Source: Candidatus Thiodiazotropha sp. 'RUGA'
GTDB lineage: Bacteria; Pseudomonadota; Gammaproteobacteria; Chromatiales; Chromatiaceae
Direction: 5' to 3'
NCBI GenBank assembly: GCA_016842065.1
Contig: JAEPDS010000004.1
Coordinates: 35,892-99,891 of the forward strand
DNA length: 64,000 nucleotides
Shown here: positions 1-8,834 of the stretch, one piece after another
Numbering within the stretch: position 1 is the first letter of the stretch
How the letters are laid out: each line of letters starts with the position of its first letter
Position numbers and translations under genes: made by a program
The notes under the pieces: model-generated
Seen by the model: the letters and a program-made list of their open reading frames with translations, nothing else
The model's database searches: none
What the model was told of the DNA's origin: nothing

Positions 1-486
1 GAGACTGGTGAACCGGATGAGTCCCAGCAGCAAGAGTCCGATCAAGGCGAGGAGCAGGAAACCGATTCCCAAGAGAGCGGCGCCAAGGAGAGAGAGGAGA
101 GTCAGGAAGGCGATGAAGAAGAACAAAACAGTGAAAGGTCTGCTAACCTGAATAGACCGGATAACGATAAAAATAGAAGCCGATCGCAGGAAAACCTCGG
201 CCAGCAACAGAAAGATCCCGAGTTGAATCCTGACGACCCGCAAAACTCCGAGGCCGTCGATCAGGTAGACCAGCAGGATACCCCCCAATCAGAAGAGGGG
301 CAGGATGACGCCGAGGAAGGCGAAGAGAAAAGCGGCCCCCAGAGCAAGCTCAATCCACTCATGGAACAGTGGCTGGATCAGGTCGAAGGGGATCCAACCC
401 AGTTAATGCAACAACAATTCAAACTGGAAGAGTACAACTATCTACGCAGCCGTGGAGGCAGGGATAGAGAAACCAGACCCTGGTAG
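1..486 (+). CDS. C-terminal tail of a BatB-like VWA/TPR protein (partial)
   Basis: The reading frame is open from base 1, so the gene begins outside the window; the track start at 223 is only an internal TTG. The visible part is a long acidic, Gln/Glu-rich, low-complexity stretch ending in a short conserved-looking block (LMEQWLDQVEGDP, then QQQFKLEEYNYLRSRGG). Such a tail is typical of the inner-membrane von Willebrand A/TPR proteins encoded just before batD in Bat operons. The next gene is a BatD homologue, with its ribosome binding site directly after this stop codon. The VWA and TPR domains themselves lie outside the window, so the identification rests on the tail and the neighbour. Confidence 0.6.
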   Translation, partial: ETGEPDESQQQESDQGEEQETDSQESGAKEREESQEGDEEEQNSERSANLNRPDNDKNRSRSQENLGQQQKDPELNPDDPQNSEAVDQVDQQDTPQSEEGQDDAEEGEEKSGPQSKLNPLMEQWLDQVEGDPTQLMQQQFKLEEYNYLRSRGGRDRETRPW

Positions 487-536
487 AAAAAGGGGGAGGC
501 ACTATCGACATCGTCAAGCTCGCTTTAAGCGCCGTC

Positions 537-2204
537 ATGCTCATGGTCCTGTCGACCATTGCAACGGCCAATCAGTATCCGGGTCAAAACTATTGGTATA
601 ACCCGGCACCCGGCCAATGGAACTATCCGGCCGCTAAACAGAGGCAGCCGGCACCGGCCACCGGGGGGCAAAGATCGAACAATCCCTACGGCAATGCCTG
701 GCCCTCCCAGCAGAGACCGGGCTACCCGGCCTCCAACTACTACGGCAACCAGACAACCAAACCCTTCATAGAGACAAAGATCTCTAGCGAAAACCCCTAC
801 GTACAACAAAACGTCATTCTCAAGCTGAGCGTCGTCAGCCAGAACAACCTGGTGACCGTTTTACCCCAATTACCCCAAATCGGCAGTTTCCTGCTCAATC
901 TGCAGGAGGGCCCGGTAACCTACTCCCGCACCATCAAAGGCAAGCGGCAGATCGTCAACGATTTCTACTACCAGGTCACGCCGCTGAAACCCGGTCAGTT
1001 TGAAATCCCGGCGATCAGTGTCACTGGCGAAGAACAGATGGCCGGTTACCAGCGGGGCAACAGCGCGTTTAAAGCCAGCATGAGCAGCGCCATCAAACTC
1101 AACGTGAGAGAGGCCAATCCTTCCAGCAAACCCTGGCTGCCGGTTGAACAGCTGAACCTGAAAGTCAAACTGCCCGAGAAATTCAAAGCGGCTGCCGGCA
1201 AGCCACTGCCCTTCACAACGGAGATCTCCGCCCTCGGTATCTCCGGCAGTAAACTCCCCAGCCTGGAGAATCAGCTGAGCAGCGATGCCTTCAGAGTCTA
1301 TCGGGACAGGAATCAGACTCACACCTATCTGGATAAGAAATCCAACCGGATCGTTGGACGTCGGGTAGAGACCTTTACCCTGGTGCCCCAGTTCGGCGGA
1401 GACCTGAAACTTCCCCAACTGAGTATCAACTGGTGGAATACCCGATCCGATATGGCACAGCGGGCCTCGGTGCCGATCCAGCCCATTGCGGTCAGTGGCA
1501 ACCGAAAAGAGCGCGGATTTTTCGAAGCCGAGAGCTCTCTCTTCCCCTCTGGCACCTCAGCCGCCTTCTGGGTACCTCTGGGATTAGTCTTCGGCGTCAT
1601 CTTCGGCTACTGGATGGCACTCTGGCTCTCACACCGGAAAGCCGGCGGCAAACAGAATTCTCCTTTGGAGCCTCTGATCGTTTTCTTCAGAAACCCGATG
1701 CAGCGCTTGGCGCCCGCCTTCTCACCCCTCAAGGATAAACTGAGAAGCACCACGGCGATTCTCAATCCGGTGACACGCTGGCATCGTTGGCGCCGTCGGC
1801 TTGTCGGCGCCCTGCCCCTGTCAGTACGTTTCTATTATTGCGTGCGTTTTGTTGACGAGGAGAGCGATCCGGAGATCTGGGGTTACACCTTGCGCTTTCT
1901 CGCCAATAAACATTTAAGTCTTCCGACCAACGCACCCTATAGCGTGATTGCCGACCACATCCTCGATTTCCACCCGAAAGCCGAGCCGCTCAAAATAAGG
2001 CAGTTGATCCATCAACTTGAAGAGGCGATCTACGGCCACAGTGATCTCGATTTCGATCTGTGGAAAGAGGCCTTCAAACACGAAATCCGTCCCAGCCTGA
2101 AGATCTGGAGAATGGATCGAAAGGATCAGCCAAATCAGAAAGACCAGAACAACATTCTACCCAACCTCAATCCGGAGGCTGTTTCCGGGCAGACCACCAG
2201 TTGA
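537..2204 (+). CDS. batD: BatD-family protein (Bat aerotolerance operon)
   Basis: The product is a membrane-anchored periplasmic protein of the Bat system, which is linked to oxygen or stress tolerance and works with VWA proteins BatA and BatB; its biochemical role is not settled. An N-terminal hydrophobic signal is followed by a Pro/Tyr/Gln-rich low-complexity stretch (about residues 17-75), the BatD immunoglobulin-like region (about 80-330), one membrane helix (about 343-363, FWVPLGLVFGVIFGYW) and a cytoplasmic tail. Start choice is uncertain. The good Shine-Dalgarno gggggagg (491-498) is 38 nt from ATG 537 but only 5 nt from an in-frame ATC at 504, and starting there would add a Lys that makes a better signal peptide. 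It follows the preceding gene directly, so the two are probably co-transcribed. Confidence 0.85.
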   Translation: MLMVLSTIATANQYPGQNYWYNPAPGQWNYPAAKQRQPAPATGGQRSNNPYGNAWPSQQRPGYPASNYYGNQTTKPFIETKISSENPYVQQNVILKLSVVSQNNLVTVLPQLPQIGSFLLNLQEGPVTYSRTIKGKRQIVNDFYYQVTPLKPGQFEIPAISVTGEEQMAGYQRGNSAFKASMSSAIKLNVREANPSSKPWLPVEQLNLKVKLPEKFKAAAGKPLPFTTEISALGISGSKLPSLENQLSSDAFRVYRDRNQTHTYLDKKSNRIVGRRVETFTLVPQFGGDLKLPQLSINWWNTRSDMAQRASVPIQPIAVSGNRKERGFFEAESSLFPSGTSAAFWVPLGLVFGVIFGYWMALWLSHRKAGGKQNSPLEPLIVFFRNPMQRLAPAFSPLKDKLRSTTAILNPVTRWHRWRRRLVGALPLSVRFYYCVRFVDEESDPEIWGYTLRFLANKHLSLPTNAPYSVIADHILDFHPKAEPLKIRQLIHQLEEAIYGHSDLDFDLWKEAFKHEIRPSLKIWRMDRKDQPNQKDQNNILPNLNPEAVSGQTTS

Positions 2205-2456
2205 ACTCGATAGACCTTCGCAGAGAATACCGGTTACTTCCGATGACGCTACAAGAGTCAGGTTCAGCACAGATCTGCCTGGCACACTGATCCTGAGCGA
2301 TAGACAAATCTATGATCAGTAGCGTCAAGCAAAGCTTACGAAATCAAGACTACTTTAATCTAGCCCGACCGGCAGCGCCTGCACGCTTGACTTGACGGGG
2401 AAAGAGGCGATGGATAGGGTTTTTAAACAGAATCATTACAAGCATCAAGCATACGT

Positions 2457-3545
2457 ATGAAAACTGAGTTCACCGGCATTCACCATACCGCCTTTGCGAC
2501 CCACGACATCAACCTGACGGTCAAGTTCTGGCGTGATCTGCTGGGAATGCGCCTTGTCTATGCCTACGGCTCACCCGGCTACCGACAGTACTTCTTCCTG
2601 GTCTCCGGCAACAACCGCATCTCGTTTTTCGAATGGCACGATGTAGAGCCCGTTCGACCACGTCGACACGGTGATCCGGTGAAAGGATCGTTCATCTTCG
2701 ACCACATCGCCATCGGCGTGGCCGACAAGAATGCGCTCTGGGACATAATGTCCCGCCTGGATGCGGCTGGATTCCACTGCTCGGATATTATCGATCACGG
2801 CTGTTTCCTGTCGATCTACTCCTACGACCCTAACGGCATTCCCATCGAGTTCAGCTGTGAAGTACCAGGTCATGATCTCTTCTGGAATCCGGTCATGAAG
2901 GACCTGGCAGCGACCTCCAGTTTTCTGACTGAGCCAAACCCGGTACCGGGTCAATGGCCAAAACCGGAGCCCGTAAGCGATGAGGAGCGAGTCATCGTCC
3001 CCGGAGAGGGTAAGGACTTCTTTCCAGAGACCCCCGATAGGACTCCCGCATCAACGCCAACATCGGCAGCAGAGGGCGCCATGAAGGTGCGTGATGTCAT
3101 GCACCACGGTGTCTATACCACCACCGTGAATGACACCATTCAATCGGTAGCGGAGACCATCTCAAACGAAAAGATCAGTGGACTGCCGGTGGTTGATGAG
3201 AATAACCGGCTTGTGGGCGTCATCTCGGAGAAGGATATCCTCAAGGCCCTGCTGCCCGGCTATACCCAGTTTCTTGAGGATCCTGCCCAGGCCCTGGACT
3301 TCCATGCGATGGAATCCTCATATGGCGGCGTGCTGCAGAAGAGTGTCGGTGAGTTGATGTCCCCCTCAGTCATCGCCATCGATATCGACGCCCCCGTGAT
3401 GAAGGCGGCGGCACAGATGGACCTGCACAGTTTTCGTCGCATTCCTGTGGTAGACCAGGATTGCCGGCTGGCCGGGATCATCAGCCTCAGTGATATCCAC
3501 CATGCGATTTTCGTGCGTGAACTGGAAGATGCCTCTGACCACTGA
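2457..3545 (+). CDS. Fusion of a VOC (glyoxalase-fold) domain with a tandem CBS pair
   Basis: Residues 1-140 form a VOC/glyoxalase-type domain: GIHHTAF at the start, FDHIAIGV near 80 and GIPIEFSCE near 135 supply the usual His/Glu metal-ligand positions. A Pro-rich linker (about 150-200) leads to two CBS domains (about 205-265 and 300-358) with typical LPVVDENNRLVGVISEKDIL and IPVVDQDCRLAGIISLSDI endings. CBS pairs (Bateman modules) usually bind adenine nucleotides, so the protein may be a metal-dependent dioxygenase, lyase or binding protein gated by energy charge. The substrate is unknown. It stands alone, 250 nt after batD and convergent with the next gene. Confidence 0.8.
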   Translation: MKTEFTGIHHTAFATHDINLTVKFWRDLLGMRLVYAYGSPGYRQYFFLVSGNNRISFFEWHDVEPVRPRRHGDPVKGSFIFDHIAIGVADKNALWDIMSRLDAAGFHCSDIIDHGCFLSIYSYDPNGIPIEFSCEVPGHDLFWNPVMKDLAATSSFLTEPNPVPGQWPKPEPVSDEERVIVPGEGKDFFPETPDRTPASTPTSAAEGAMKVRDVMHHGVYTTTVNDTIQSVAETISNEKISGLPVVDENNRLVGVISEKDILKALLPGYTQFLEDPAQALDFHAMESSYGGVLQKSVGELMSPSVIAIDIDAPVMKAAAQMDLHSFRRIPVVDQDCRLAGIISLSDIHHAIFVRELEDASDH

Positions 3546-3610
3546 GTTACCCAAGCCACCAGCAGGAAGAGCGCTTCCCGGAGAAGGGTCACAGCACAGG
3601 GCTTTTAGAG

Positions 3611-3635
3611 TCAAGGTCTGTTAGCTGACCCTGGT
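3611..3635. repeat. Short copy of the tcaaggtctgtta...ctgaccctggt repeat
   Basis: The sequence tcaaggtctgtta then gctgaccctggt matches both ends of the 47-bp repeat at 19734-19780 but lacks its middle (gacgaatccaaatg). It overlaps the 3' end of the DUF4345 gene, so the last residues of that protein (TRVS) are encoded by the repeat. Confidence 0.5.
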
Positions 3636-4013
3636 GGTATCGGCGGGAGGTGGATACTTGAGAAATATCAGAGCCAGAATCGATTCAATCGCAAGATAGA
3701 AGAGTGTCGGCCAATCCGGCAAACCTTCACTGAACAGGGAGTAGACACGCGCAGCCACCACCAATGCCAGCGTAAGCCCGATCCCGATTACAAGCGTGCG
3801 TTCTCTTTCAATGCAATAACAGGCTAAACAAGCCATTACTCCCAAGCCTGCCATCATGCCGTGCAACGCCCGAAACTGATTTGCCTGATCCACCAGTTGC
3901 CCATTCAACCCAGCAGGCTCCGGGTGAAACATGGCGATGACACCGGGAATCAACAGACTCAAACCTAAGAACATCAATAGGGCCACCAGTAACCGTTTGT
4001 GTCTTTTTTGCAT
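3621..4013 (-). CDS. Small membrane protein, DUF4345-like
   Basis: A 130-residue protein with four predicted membrane helices: LLVALLMFLGLSLLIPGVIAMF, an Arg-containing segment around FRALHGMMAGLGVMACLACY, TLVIGIGLTLALVVAARVY, and PTLFYLAIESILALIFLKY. The spacing and the QFRALHGMMAGLGV block resemble the DUF4345 family of small inner-membrane proteins, whose function is unknown. The gene is monocistronic, convergent with the VOC-CBS gene, and its last codons lie in a short repeat. Family assignment is from memory of the pattern, so it is moderate. Confidence 0.65.
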   Translation of the reverse strand: MQKRHKRLLVALLMFLGLSLLIPGVIAMFHPEPAGLNGQLVDQANQFRALHGMMAGLGVMACLACYCIERERTLVIGIGLTLALVVAARVYSLFSEGLPDWPTLFYLAIESILALIFLKYPPPADTTRVS

Positions 4014-4120
4014 GGCTTATCCCCAGCTCATGGAATCGTCTAAATCGATCAGGTTCAATCCTTAGCTGCTTTTTATAGCGCTGTATTTTCACCCTGAAAC
4101 ATGTGTTCCCCTGTTTACTG

Positions 4121-4145
4121 TTTGGTGGGGCATGGCCCCACCAAA
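4121..4145. repeat. GGTGGGGC hairpin repeat, copy 1
   Basis: TTTGGTGGGGC and GCCCCACCAAA form a perfect 11-bp stem around the loop ATG. The same core recurs at 28261-28324 and 31794-31821. It lies between the divergent upstream end of the DUF4345 gene and the HEPN gene end. It could act as a terminator or mRNA-end structure, but no U-tract follows. Confidence 0.75.
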
Positions 4146-4207
4146 TCGGGTTTGAGTAACCACTATAAGTAATGAGCGACCCGGTTTATGGGTTTGCACA
4201 GCACAGA

Positions 4208-4654
4208 TCAATCAAGCAACTTAGCTTTATTCCCCTCTAGCCACTGTTTAACAAGCTGTAATAAATTTTCAGCCTGTGTCACGCATTCACTCACCGCAAT
4301 ATCAGGTACCATGTCACCGGAGTACTCAGCGACATTACGCTGTTTTCTCAGGGCATCCAGCACGATAATAGTTCGTATATCTAAATTGACCGTTTGCTTG
4401 AGTGTCTGGATCAACGTCATGTGATGACCAGGCTTACTGGTCAACGTGCGATAGCCACTGGCCTGCAAGGCGGCATTCGACAATTGAATAATCGCCTTAT
4501 AAGCTGCATCAAATCGATTCTCGGCACTGATCTCCGTCACATGAGAGTCGGCAATATTACGTTCTGCCGCCTCAAGCAATCGTTTGATCCGTACCTTATC
4601 TGCAACAATTTCCTCTAAACTAATCCCTAGCAAGTTCTCCAAGTTCATATCCAT
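4208..4654 (-). CDS. HEPN-domain protein, likely toxin/effector of a HEPN-MNT pair
   Basis: A 148-residue, all-alpha protein. The motif LRKQRNVAEYSGD near residue 105 matches the R-x-x-RN-x-x-x-Y signature of SAV_6107-type HEPN proteins rather than the R-x4-6-H of RNase HEPNs. The N-terminal part (NRFDAAYKAIIQLSNAALQASGYR) matches the helical bundle of such proteins. It overlaps the 3' end of the upstream nucleotidyltransferase gene by 35 nt, the classic MNT-HEPN arrangement, so the two are translationally coupled. In known pairs the HEPN protein is the toxin and the transferase modifies or neutralises it. With no RxxxxH motif, RNase activity is uncertain. Confidence 0.75.
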   Translation of the reverse strand: MDMNLENLLGISLEEIVADKVRIKRLLEAAERNIADSHVTEISAENRFDAAYKAIIQLSNAALQASGYRTLTSKPGHHMTLIQTLKQTVNLDIRTIIVLDALRKQRNVAEYSGDMVPDIAVSECVTQAENLLQLVKQWLEGNKAKLLD

Positions 4655-5216
4655 CTCCTAGCACATCCATGCGTGGTTTAGCCAACACCTCAATAACAAA
4701 GGTATCCTGGCCCTCTCTTTTCAGCATCCATTCATTCCTGCGAAAGATCTTCGGATTGATTTCGCGCCCTAATGTCTCCTGTACCGGATAGAGCGCTGCC
4801 ACTAACTCAGAAAAATCCGCATCACCAATGATCATCAAATCGATATCACTCGAAGCGTTCTCCTTGCCGCTCGCCACAGAGCCGAAAATAAACGCCCAGT
4901 CGATCTGGTCGGCGAAGGGAGACAACGCCTCGCGTATAACATCGGTAGTACCAAAGGTCTTTTTGACAATACCCGAAAGCTCTTCATAGATCGGGCATGA
5001 CTTATTGGCCTGGTAGTGATGCTGGTTACCCAGCTTGGTCATGTGGATGATGCCCGCTGCAAGCATGCGGTCCAACTCGCGTTTTATCGTAGCGACACCC
5101 ATCCCTGTGGTGCGGATGATCTGCTTGGTATAGAAGCTCCTCTGAGGGCTTGAATACAACAGACCCAGCACCTTTTGCTGGGTAGTGGTGAAAAGGGCAT
5201 CTGCTAACCGGCTCAT
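4620..5216 (-). CDS. Winged-helix protein fused to a minimal nucleotidyltransferase (MNT)
   Basis: Residues 1-75 form a winged helix-turn-helix (TTQQKVLGLLYSSPQRSFYTKQII...GMGVATIKRELDRMLAAGII). Residues about 95-190 form a pol-beta type nucleotidyltransferase with the GS-x10-D-x-D catalytic block GSVASGKENASSDIDLMIIG. It is the first gene of a two-gene unit with the HEPN protein and overlaps it. The fused DNA-binding domain suggests that this antitoxin-like partner represses its own promoter; two palindromes lie directly upstream (5234-5276). By family analogy it would AMPylate or nucleotidylate the HEPN partner, which is inference. Confidence 0.8.
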   Translation of the reverse strand: MSRLADALFTTTQQKVLGLLYSSPQRSFYTKQIIRTTGMGVATIKRELDRMLAAGIIHMTKLGNQHHYQANKSCPIYEELSGIVKKTFGTTDVIREALSPFADQIDWAFIFGSVASGKENASSDIDLMIIGDADFSELVAALYPVQETLGREINPKIFRRNEWMLKREGQDTFVIEVLAKPRMDVLGDGYELGELARD

Positions 5217-5233
5217 ATTACCGACAAACCATA

Positions 5234-5276
5234 GTACATAATATGTGTACGATAGTTCATATTTTATGAACTATCG
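5234..5276 (-). promoter_or_regulatory. Twin palindromes, probable operator/promoter of the MNT-HEPN unit
   Basis: Two adjacent dyads sit 18-60 nt upstream of the MNT start. GTACATAATATGTGTAC (5234-5250) is nearly symmetric and contains a TATTAT -10-like hexamer on the minus strand. CGATAGTTCAT-atttt-ATGAACTATCG (5250-5276) is a perfect inverted repeat with 11-nt arms. The position and the winged-helix domain of the first gene product suggest autoregulation. Confidence 0.65.
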
Positions 5277-5314
5277 ACTCAACATCGACCAACCGATTAC
5301 GTCGAAATTATTCC

Positions 5315-6262
5315 TCACACCAAAAACTCCACCCACAATGGCCTATGATCTGCAATATGATATTTCACTGTCCTATTAAAATAGTCCGGACTGACATCCC
5401 AGGCTGCTCTGAAGAACGGATCGCGATCAAAGTCGAACACCCCTGAGTTGCCCTGATAGGCGTTGTTCATTGCTCCTGCATGAAAGGCCACCTGATCGTA
5501 GTATTTGTCGCCTGCCAGGTTGCTGCCCATGGCTGTGGAGTGTTGTGGCAGGATGAGGCGTTTGGCCTTCAAGGCTTTATAGACTGAGCTTGAGTTGTCT
5601 CGAATGGGAAGATTGAGATCGCCCATGACGAGGATGTTCTGTGAATAGGCTCCAGCGGCTCGGTTGCGTTGGTCAGCCCAACGGGCCAGAGCGTAAGCTT
5701 CGAGGGCGCGGCGGTCTTCATCGTAATATCGGTTGCTACCAAAATAGAGGTGAGCAGAGACAGCCGTGAACTCCAGCCCCCCTGCCTTGAAAGCGACAAC
5801 GTAAGGGTTACGATCAAAACCTTTATAGGCACCTGAAACACCACGCATGCGGATGAAGCGATGGTCACTCGGGGGTACGGCGATTTCAGCGGCGAGTTCC
5901 AGTCGGGATACTTTTTGGCTGTCGTAGATGAAGCCTGAGCGTTCGTCGTTGCCGCCTATGTCGGAGAGTATGACTCGATAACCTGCTGGCAGGTGACCGA
6001 CCAATGTCGATAGGTCAGTAAGGTCATCGGCGATCTCCTGAATAGCGACAAGGTCGAACCAGCTGATGATTTCGGCCATCAGTGCCAGGTCGTCATCGGT
6101 ACGTTGCTGGACTCCAAAATTAGTCAGATTCCAGGTGGCGGCGAGGAGCCGGTTGGGGGCTTTGTCCGGGATGCCGCGGTGAGCTTTGTTTCCACGCAGG
6201 GCTTGGCGCTCGGTGGTCAAGTCGTAGATGAAATCGGGGCTTTCCTTCTGGTGGGGGACCAT
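5315..6262 (-). CDS. Endonuclease/exonuclease/phosphatase (EEP) family protein
   Basis: A 315-residue protein with the motifs of the DNase I-like EEP fold: WNLTNFG (about 45), the catalytic Glu in VAIQEI, AVSAHLYFG, VMGDLNLP and the terminal ADHRPLWVEF. These place the metal-binding Asn/Glu and the catalytic Asp/His in the usual order. No clear signal peptide is visible; the start is supported by an AAGGGA ribosome site 5 nt upstream. Members of the fold cut nucleic acids, phosphoinositides or sphingomyelin, and nothing here fixes the substrate. It is monocistronic. Confidence 0.8.
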   Translation of the reverse strand: MVPHQKESPDFIYDLTTERQALRGNKAHRGIPDKAPNRLLAATWNLTNFGVQQRTDDDLALMAEIISWFDLVAIQEIADDLTDLSTLVGHLPAGYRVILSDIGGNDERSGFIYDSQKVSRLELAAEIAVPPSDHRFIRMRGVSGAYKGFDRNPYVVAFKAGGLEFTAVSAHLYFGSNRYYDEDRRALEAYALARWADQRNRAAGAYSQNILVMGDLNLPIRDNSSSVYKALKAKRLILPQHSTAMGSNLAGDKYYDQVAFHAGAMNNAYQGNSGVFDFDRDPFFRAAWDVSPDYFNRTVKYHIADHRPLWVEFLV

Positions 6263-6350
6263 GCGCTTCCCTTGGGGATCCGTGTACTATTTTTATTCTG
6301 TTCAATTCTCATTTCAGAATAGATTGCGGCTAGGGGTTAGGCAACTTGAC

Positions 6351-6373
6351 ACAGGAACGGAATTCCTGTTTTT
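6351..6373 (+). terminator. Terminator-like hairpin
   Basis: ACAGGAA-cggaa-TTCCTGT followed by TTTT has the form of an intrinsic terminator on the plus strand, although no plus-strand gene lies upstream. It may shield ygiQ from read-through, or it may be a relic. Confidence 0.35.
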
Positions 6374-6537
6374 AGTCCGCCAATGGGCGGTGATAAATGC
6401 ACAGGGATTGGGTGTAATTTCCAAACGTATGGCGCGGTAAGTTGTGAGCTGGCATTCGGACCATTGCTGGCTGCGCAATTTTCCATGGGAATCACAACAC
6501 TGCCCGACACTCAAAAGCACGATATAATCACTACCCA

Positions 6538-8664
6538 ATGACTCAGCCTGCCAACATCTTCTCCTACCGACCCTACTGGGCCGCCCGCTTTGGTGTCTCC
6601 CCTTTCCTGCCGATGAGCCGGGAGGAGATGGATGACCTGGGCTGGGACAGTTGCGATGTCATTCTGGTGACCGGCGATGCCTATGTGGACCATCCCAGTT
6701 TCGGTATGGCGCTGATCGGGCGGCTGCTGGAGGCACAGGGCTTTCGAGTCGGCATCATTGCCCAGCCGGACTGGAGCCATGCGGACGCTTTCAGGGCGCT
6801 CGGGCGGCCCAATCTGTTTTTCGGCATCACTGCCGGCAATATGGATTCGATGGTCAACCGTTATACCTCCGACCGCCGCATCCGCAGTGACGATGCCTAT
6901 ACCCCCGATGGGGAGGCGGGCAAACGTCCGGATCGTTCCGTGATCGTCTATGCTCAGCGCGCCCGGGAGGCCTTTAAAGGGGTACCCGTGGTCATTGGCG
7001 GCATCGAGGCGAGTCTGCGGCGGATTGCCCACTACGACTACTGGTCGGACAAAGTGCGCCGCTCCATTCTACCCGACTCGAAGGCGGATCTGCTGATCTT
7101 CGGCAATGCAGAGCGGGCCATCGTGGAAGTCGCTCACCGGCTGGCGAAAGGTGACAAGATCGATCAAATCCGCGATATCCGCGGCACCGGGTTCATGAGT
7201 CAGGGGATTTCCGATGAGTGGTTCGAGATCGACTCCACCGAGCTGGATACTCCGGGCGCCAAGGCGACCCACAAGGATCCCTACCAGCATAAACCCGACT
7301 GCGAGCAGGCGATCCGTTTCACGCCCCACAATCGCCCGAGCCGGCTCGACCGCGCGCGCAGCGTGGTTCGCCTCCCCTCCTACGATCAGGTGGTGGAGGA
7401 TGAGATCATCTATGCCCACGCCTCCAGGGTGTTCCATCTGGAGACCAATCCGGGCAATGCCCGGGCGCTGGTGCAACAGCATGGCAAGCGGGATGTCTGG
7501 CTCAATCCGCCCCCCATTCCCTTGACCACGGAGGAGTTGGACCAGGTCTATGAGCTCCCCTACAGCAGAACCCCTCACCCAGCCTACGGGGAGGCGCGCA
7601 ATCCAGCCTGGGAGATGATCCGCCACTCGGTGAATATCATGCGCGGCTGTTTCGGCGGCTGCACCTTCTGCTCCATCACCGAGCATGAGGGGCGCATCAT
7701 TCAGAGCCGCTCGGAGGACTCCATCATTCGCGAGGTGGAGACGATCCGCGACCAGGTACCAGGCTTCACCGGCAACATCTCCGACCTGGGCGGCCCCACT
7801 GCCAACATGTACCGGCTGGCTTGCAAGGATCAGAAGATCGAGTCCGCCTGCCGCCGGCTCTCCTGTGTCTTTCCCGGCATCTGCCCGAATCTCAATACCG
7901 ATCACAAACCGCTGATCGATCTCTACCGGCGCAGCCGCAAACTGCCGGGCATCAAGCGTGTCTTCATCGCTTCCGGCCTGCGCTACGACCTGGCGATTCG
8001 ATCCCCGGAGTATATCCGGGAGCTGGTCACCCACCATGTGGGGGGCTATCTGAAGATCGCTCCGGAACACACCGAAGCCTCGCCCCTCGACAAAATGATG
8101 AAACCGGGGATTGAGAGCTATGAGCAGTTCAAGAAGCTGTTCGACAAATACTCGGCGGAAGCGGGCAAGGAGCAGTATCTGATCCCTTATTTTATTGCCG
8201 CCCACCCCGGCACCAGTGACAAGGATATGCTCAACCTGGCGCTCTGGCTGAAGCGCAACAACTTCCGCCCCGATCAGGTGCAGGCTTTCCTGCCGACCCC
8301 GCTGGCCATCGCTTCGGCGATGTATCACACCGGCCGAAATCCGCTCAGGAAAATCGCACCGGGCCGGGCCAATGTGAGCGTGGTCAGAGGATTAAAGCAG
8401 CGACGTCTGCATAAAGCCTTTTTACGCTACCACGACCCGAAAAACTGGCCCATGCTGCGTGACGCACTGGCCCGCATGGGACGCAGCGATCTGATTGGAA
8501 ACGGCAAAAAACATCTGGTGCCGAGCTGGCAGCCCGCCTCCGCCGACAGACAAAAACAGCCCGCCTCCAAAGGCCGGAGTCAAGCCCCCAAAGCTGCAAT
8601 CCAACAGCGTAGACAAAAGCGCGGTAGCAGTCCAAAAAGAGCCCGCAAAAGCCGCTCAAGATAG
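6538..8664 (+). CDS. ygiQ: YgiQ-family radical SAM protein
   Basis: A 708-residue cytoplasmic protein of the YgiQ family (UPF0313). The N-terminal part has the family's typical opening ([25 protein letters not shown]) and a Rossmann-like stretch. The radical SAM cluster CxxxCxxC is present as [17 protein letters not shown] near residue 370, and the TIM-barrel continues through [10 protein letters not shown] to about 620. The last 80 residues are a basic Lys/Arg/Gln-rich tail. The [4Fe-4S] cluster would cleave S-adenosylmethionine; the substrate of the family is unknown. It appears monocistronic. No strong ribosome site precedes the ATG. Confidence 0.93.
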   Translation: MTQPANIFSYRPYWAARFGVSPFLPMSREEMDDLGWDSCDVILVTGDAYVDHPSFGMALIGRLLEAQGFRVGIIAQPDWSHADAFRALGRPNLFFGITAGNMDSMVNRYTSDRRIRSDDAYTPDGEAGKRPDRSVIVYAQRAREAFKGVPVVIGGIEASLRRIAHYDYWSDKVRRSILPDSKADLLIFGNAERAIVEVAHRLAKGDKIDQIRDIRGTGFMSQGISDEWFEIDSTELDTPGAKATHKDPYQHKPDCEQAIRFTPHNRPSRLDRARSVVRLPSYDQVVEDEIIYAHASRVFHLETNPGNARALVQQHGKRDVWLNPPPIPLTTEELDQVYELPYSRTPHPAYGEARNPAWEMIRHSVNIMRGCFGGCTFCSITEHEGRIIQSRSEDSIIREVETIRDQVPGFTGNISDLGGPTANMYRLACKDQKIESACRRLSCVFPGICPNLNTDHKPLIDLYRRSRKLPGIKRVFIASGLRYDLAIRSPEYIRELVTHHVGGYLKIAPEHTEASPLDKMMKPGIESYEQFKKLFDKYSAEAGKEQYLIPYFIAAHPGTSDKDMLNLALWLKRNNFRPDQVQAFLPTPLAIASAMYHTGRNPLRKIAPGRANVSVVRGLKQRRLHKAFLRYHDPKNWPMLRDALARMGRSDLIGNGKKHLVPSWQPASADRQKQPASKGRSQAPKAAIQQRRQKRGSSPKRARKSRSR

Positions 8665-8733
8665 CTTTTTTATTCCTTTAATTTCAAATAGTTGGGGACA
8701 TATTCCCGAAGCTTAAAATTGCCCATCTCAGGG

Positions 8734-8760
8734 CTTGAAAAAGCATTCAAATAGAACCAT
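8734..8760 (+). promoter_or_regulatory. Possible sigma-32 (heat-shock) promoter of hsp20
   Basis: CTTGAA (8734-8739), then 15 nt, then AACCAT (8755-8760) resembles the heat-shock consensus CTTGAA-N13-15-CCCCAT. It lies about 75 nt before the Hsp20 start. The -35 element is perfect but the -10 element has two mismatches. Confidence 0.45.
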
Positions 8761-8834
8761 ATTCAAAGTAGGGGCGAGTCGTAATTCTTACGCATTTCGC
8801 CTCTCTGGAAGCACGTTACGAAAGGAGGTACGTC

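Noticed and set aside
7069-8328. 419-residue minus-strand ORF antisense to ygiQ
   Set aside because: It is a shadow of the GC-rich ygiQ gene, which has clear radical SAM motifs; the antisense product has no recognisable domain.
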